NCBI GenBank assembly: GCA_030696235.1
Contig: JAUYSN010000222.1
Span: 1 to 6,966 of the forward strand
Length of the DNA stretch: 6,966 nucleotides
Source: Sulfuricella sp.
GTDB taxonomy: Bacteria; Pseudomonadota; Gammaproteobacteria; Burkholderiales; Sulfuricellaceae
Reading direction: 5' to 3'
The translations under genes were made by a program, and so were the position numbers. Positions 6,845-6,966 of this stretch are shown here, one piece after another; position 1 is the stretch's first letter; each line of letters opens with the position of its first letter. A model generated the notes under the pieces. That model was not told the origin of the DNA. It ran no database searches and was given only the letters and a program-made list of their open reading frames with translations.

Positions 6845-6966
6845 ACTTGCTGAATGACTTTTCCACGCGCGAGCTGCAGTTCTACCTGACCTCCGCCTAC
6901 CCGTGCAGCTACCTGCCGGGACGGATGGCGCGCTCGCTGGTGGCCACCCCCAACGAGCTGGTCGAC
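6841..6966 (+). CDS. bpt: Aspartate/glutamate leucyltransferase (Bpt, ATE family), N-terminal fragment
   Basis: The window ends after 42 codons of this open gene. The fragment reads [17 protein letters not shown] followed by ARSLVATP, the conserved N-terminal block of bacterial arginyltransferase-like proteins, including C22 in the YPCSYLPG motif. Bpt enzymes transfer Leu to N-terminal Asp or Glu, the companion activity to Aat in the bacterial N-degron pathway. The start codon overlaps the aat stop by 4 bases, and aat-bpt pairs are common in Proteobacteria, which supports the call. The family is also annotated as ate in older records. The gene runs off the right edge, so completeness cannot be judged. 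Confidence 0.93.
   Translation, partial: MNLLNDFSTRELQFYLTSAYPCSYLPGRMARSLVATPNELVD

Overview
The window looks like chromosomal DNA from a GC-rich betaproteobacterium. The evidence is the directly adjacent aat and bpt genes, the DUF302 gene in front of them, and the style of the Cus-type efflux proteins. A Nitrosomonadales-like lineage (Sulfuricella/Gallionella relatives) is my best guess, from memory of similar proteins only. All genes are on the + strand.

Region 1 (2-4967) is a heavy-metal efflux operon: the last codons of a probable TolC/CusC-type outer-membrane factor, a CusB-type periplasmic adaptor with a fused Met-containing heavy-metal-binding domain, a CusA-type RND pump, and a small lipoprotein c-type cytochrome. 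The genes overlap by 4 bases or are separated by 1 base, so they are probably co-transcribed and translationally coupled. The pump has the three-methionine site, the methionine relay and the charged proton-relay residues described for E. coli CusA, at nearly the same spacing, so Cu(I)/Ag(I) is the best-supported substrate. The complex would capture metal in the periplasm through the adaptor and pump, then expel it through the outer-membrane channel. The role of the cytochrome is unknown.

Region 2 (about 4968-5651) is a hicAB type II toxin-antitoxin module. It has its own perfect TATAAT -10 box inside a 17-bp dyad, a GTG start for hicA with no ribosome binding site, and a perfect AGGAGG before hicB. 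This suggests that the downstream promoter mainly expresses the antitoxin. The module sits between the metal operon and a housekeeping operon and looks like an acquired insertion.

Region 3 (5775-6966) is a tightly overlapped set: a DUF302 protein, leucyl/phenylalanyl-tRNA-protein transferase (aat), and the start of bpt, a leucyltransferase for N-terminal Asp/Glu. The last two feed proteins into the bacterial N-degron (ClpS-ClpAP) pathway. The window ends 42 codons into bpt.

I see no RNA genes, insertion sequences, CRISPR arrays or convincing intrinsic terminators. The most unusual points are the cytochrome in the efflux operon and the promoter/operator layout of hicAB. Everything else matches known families.
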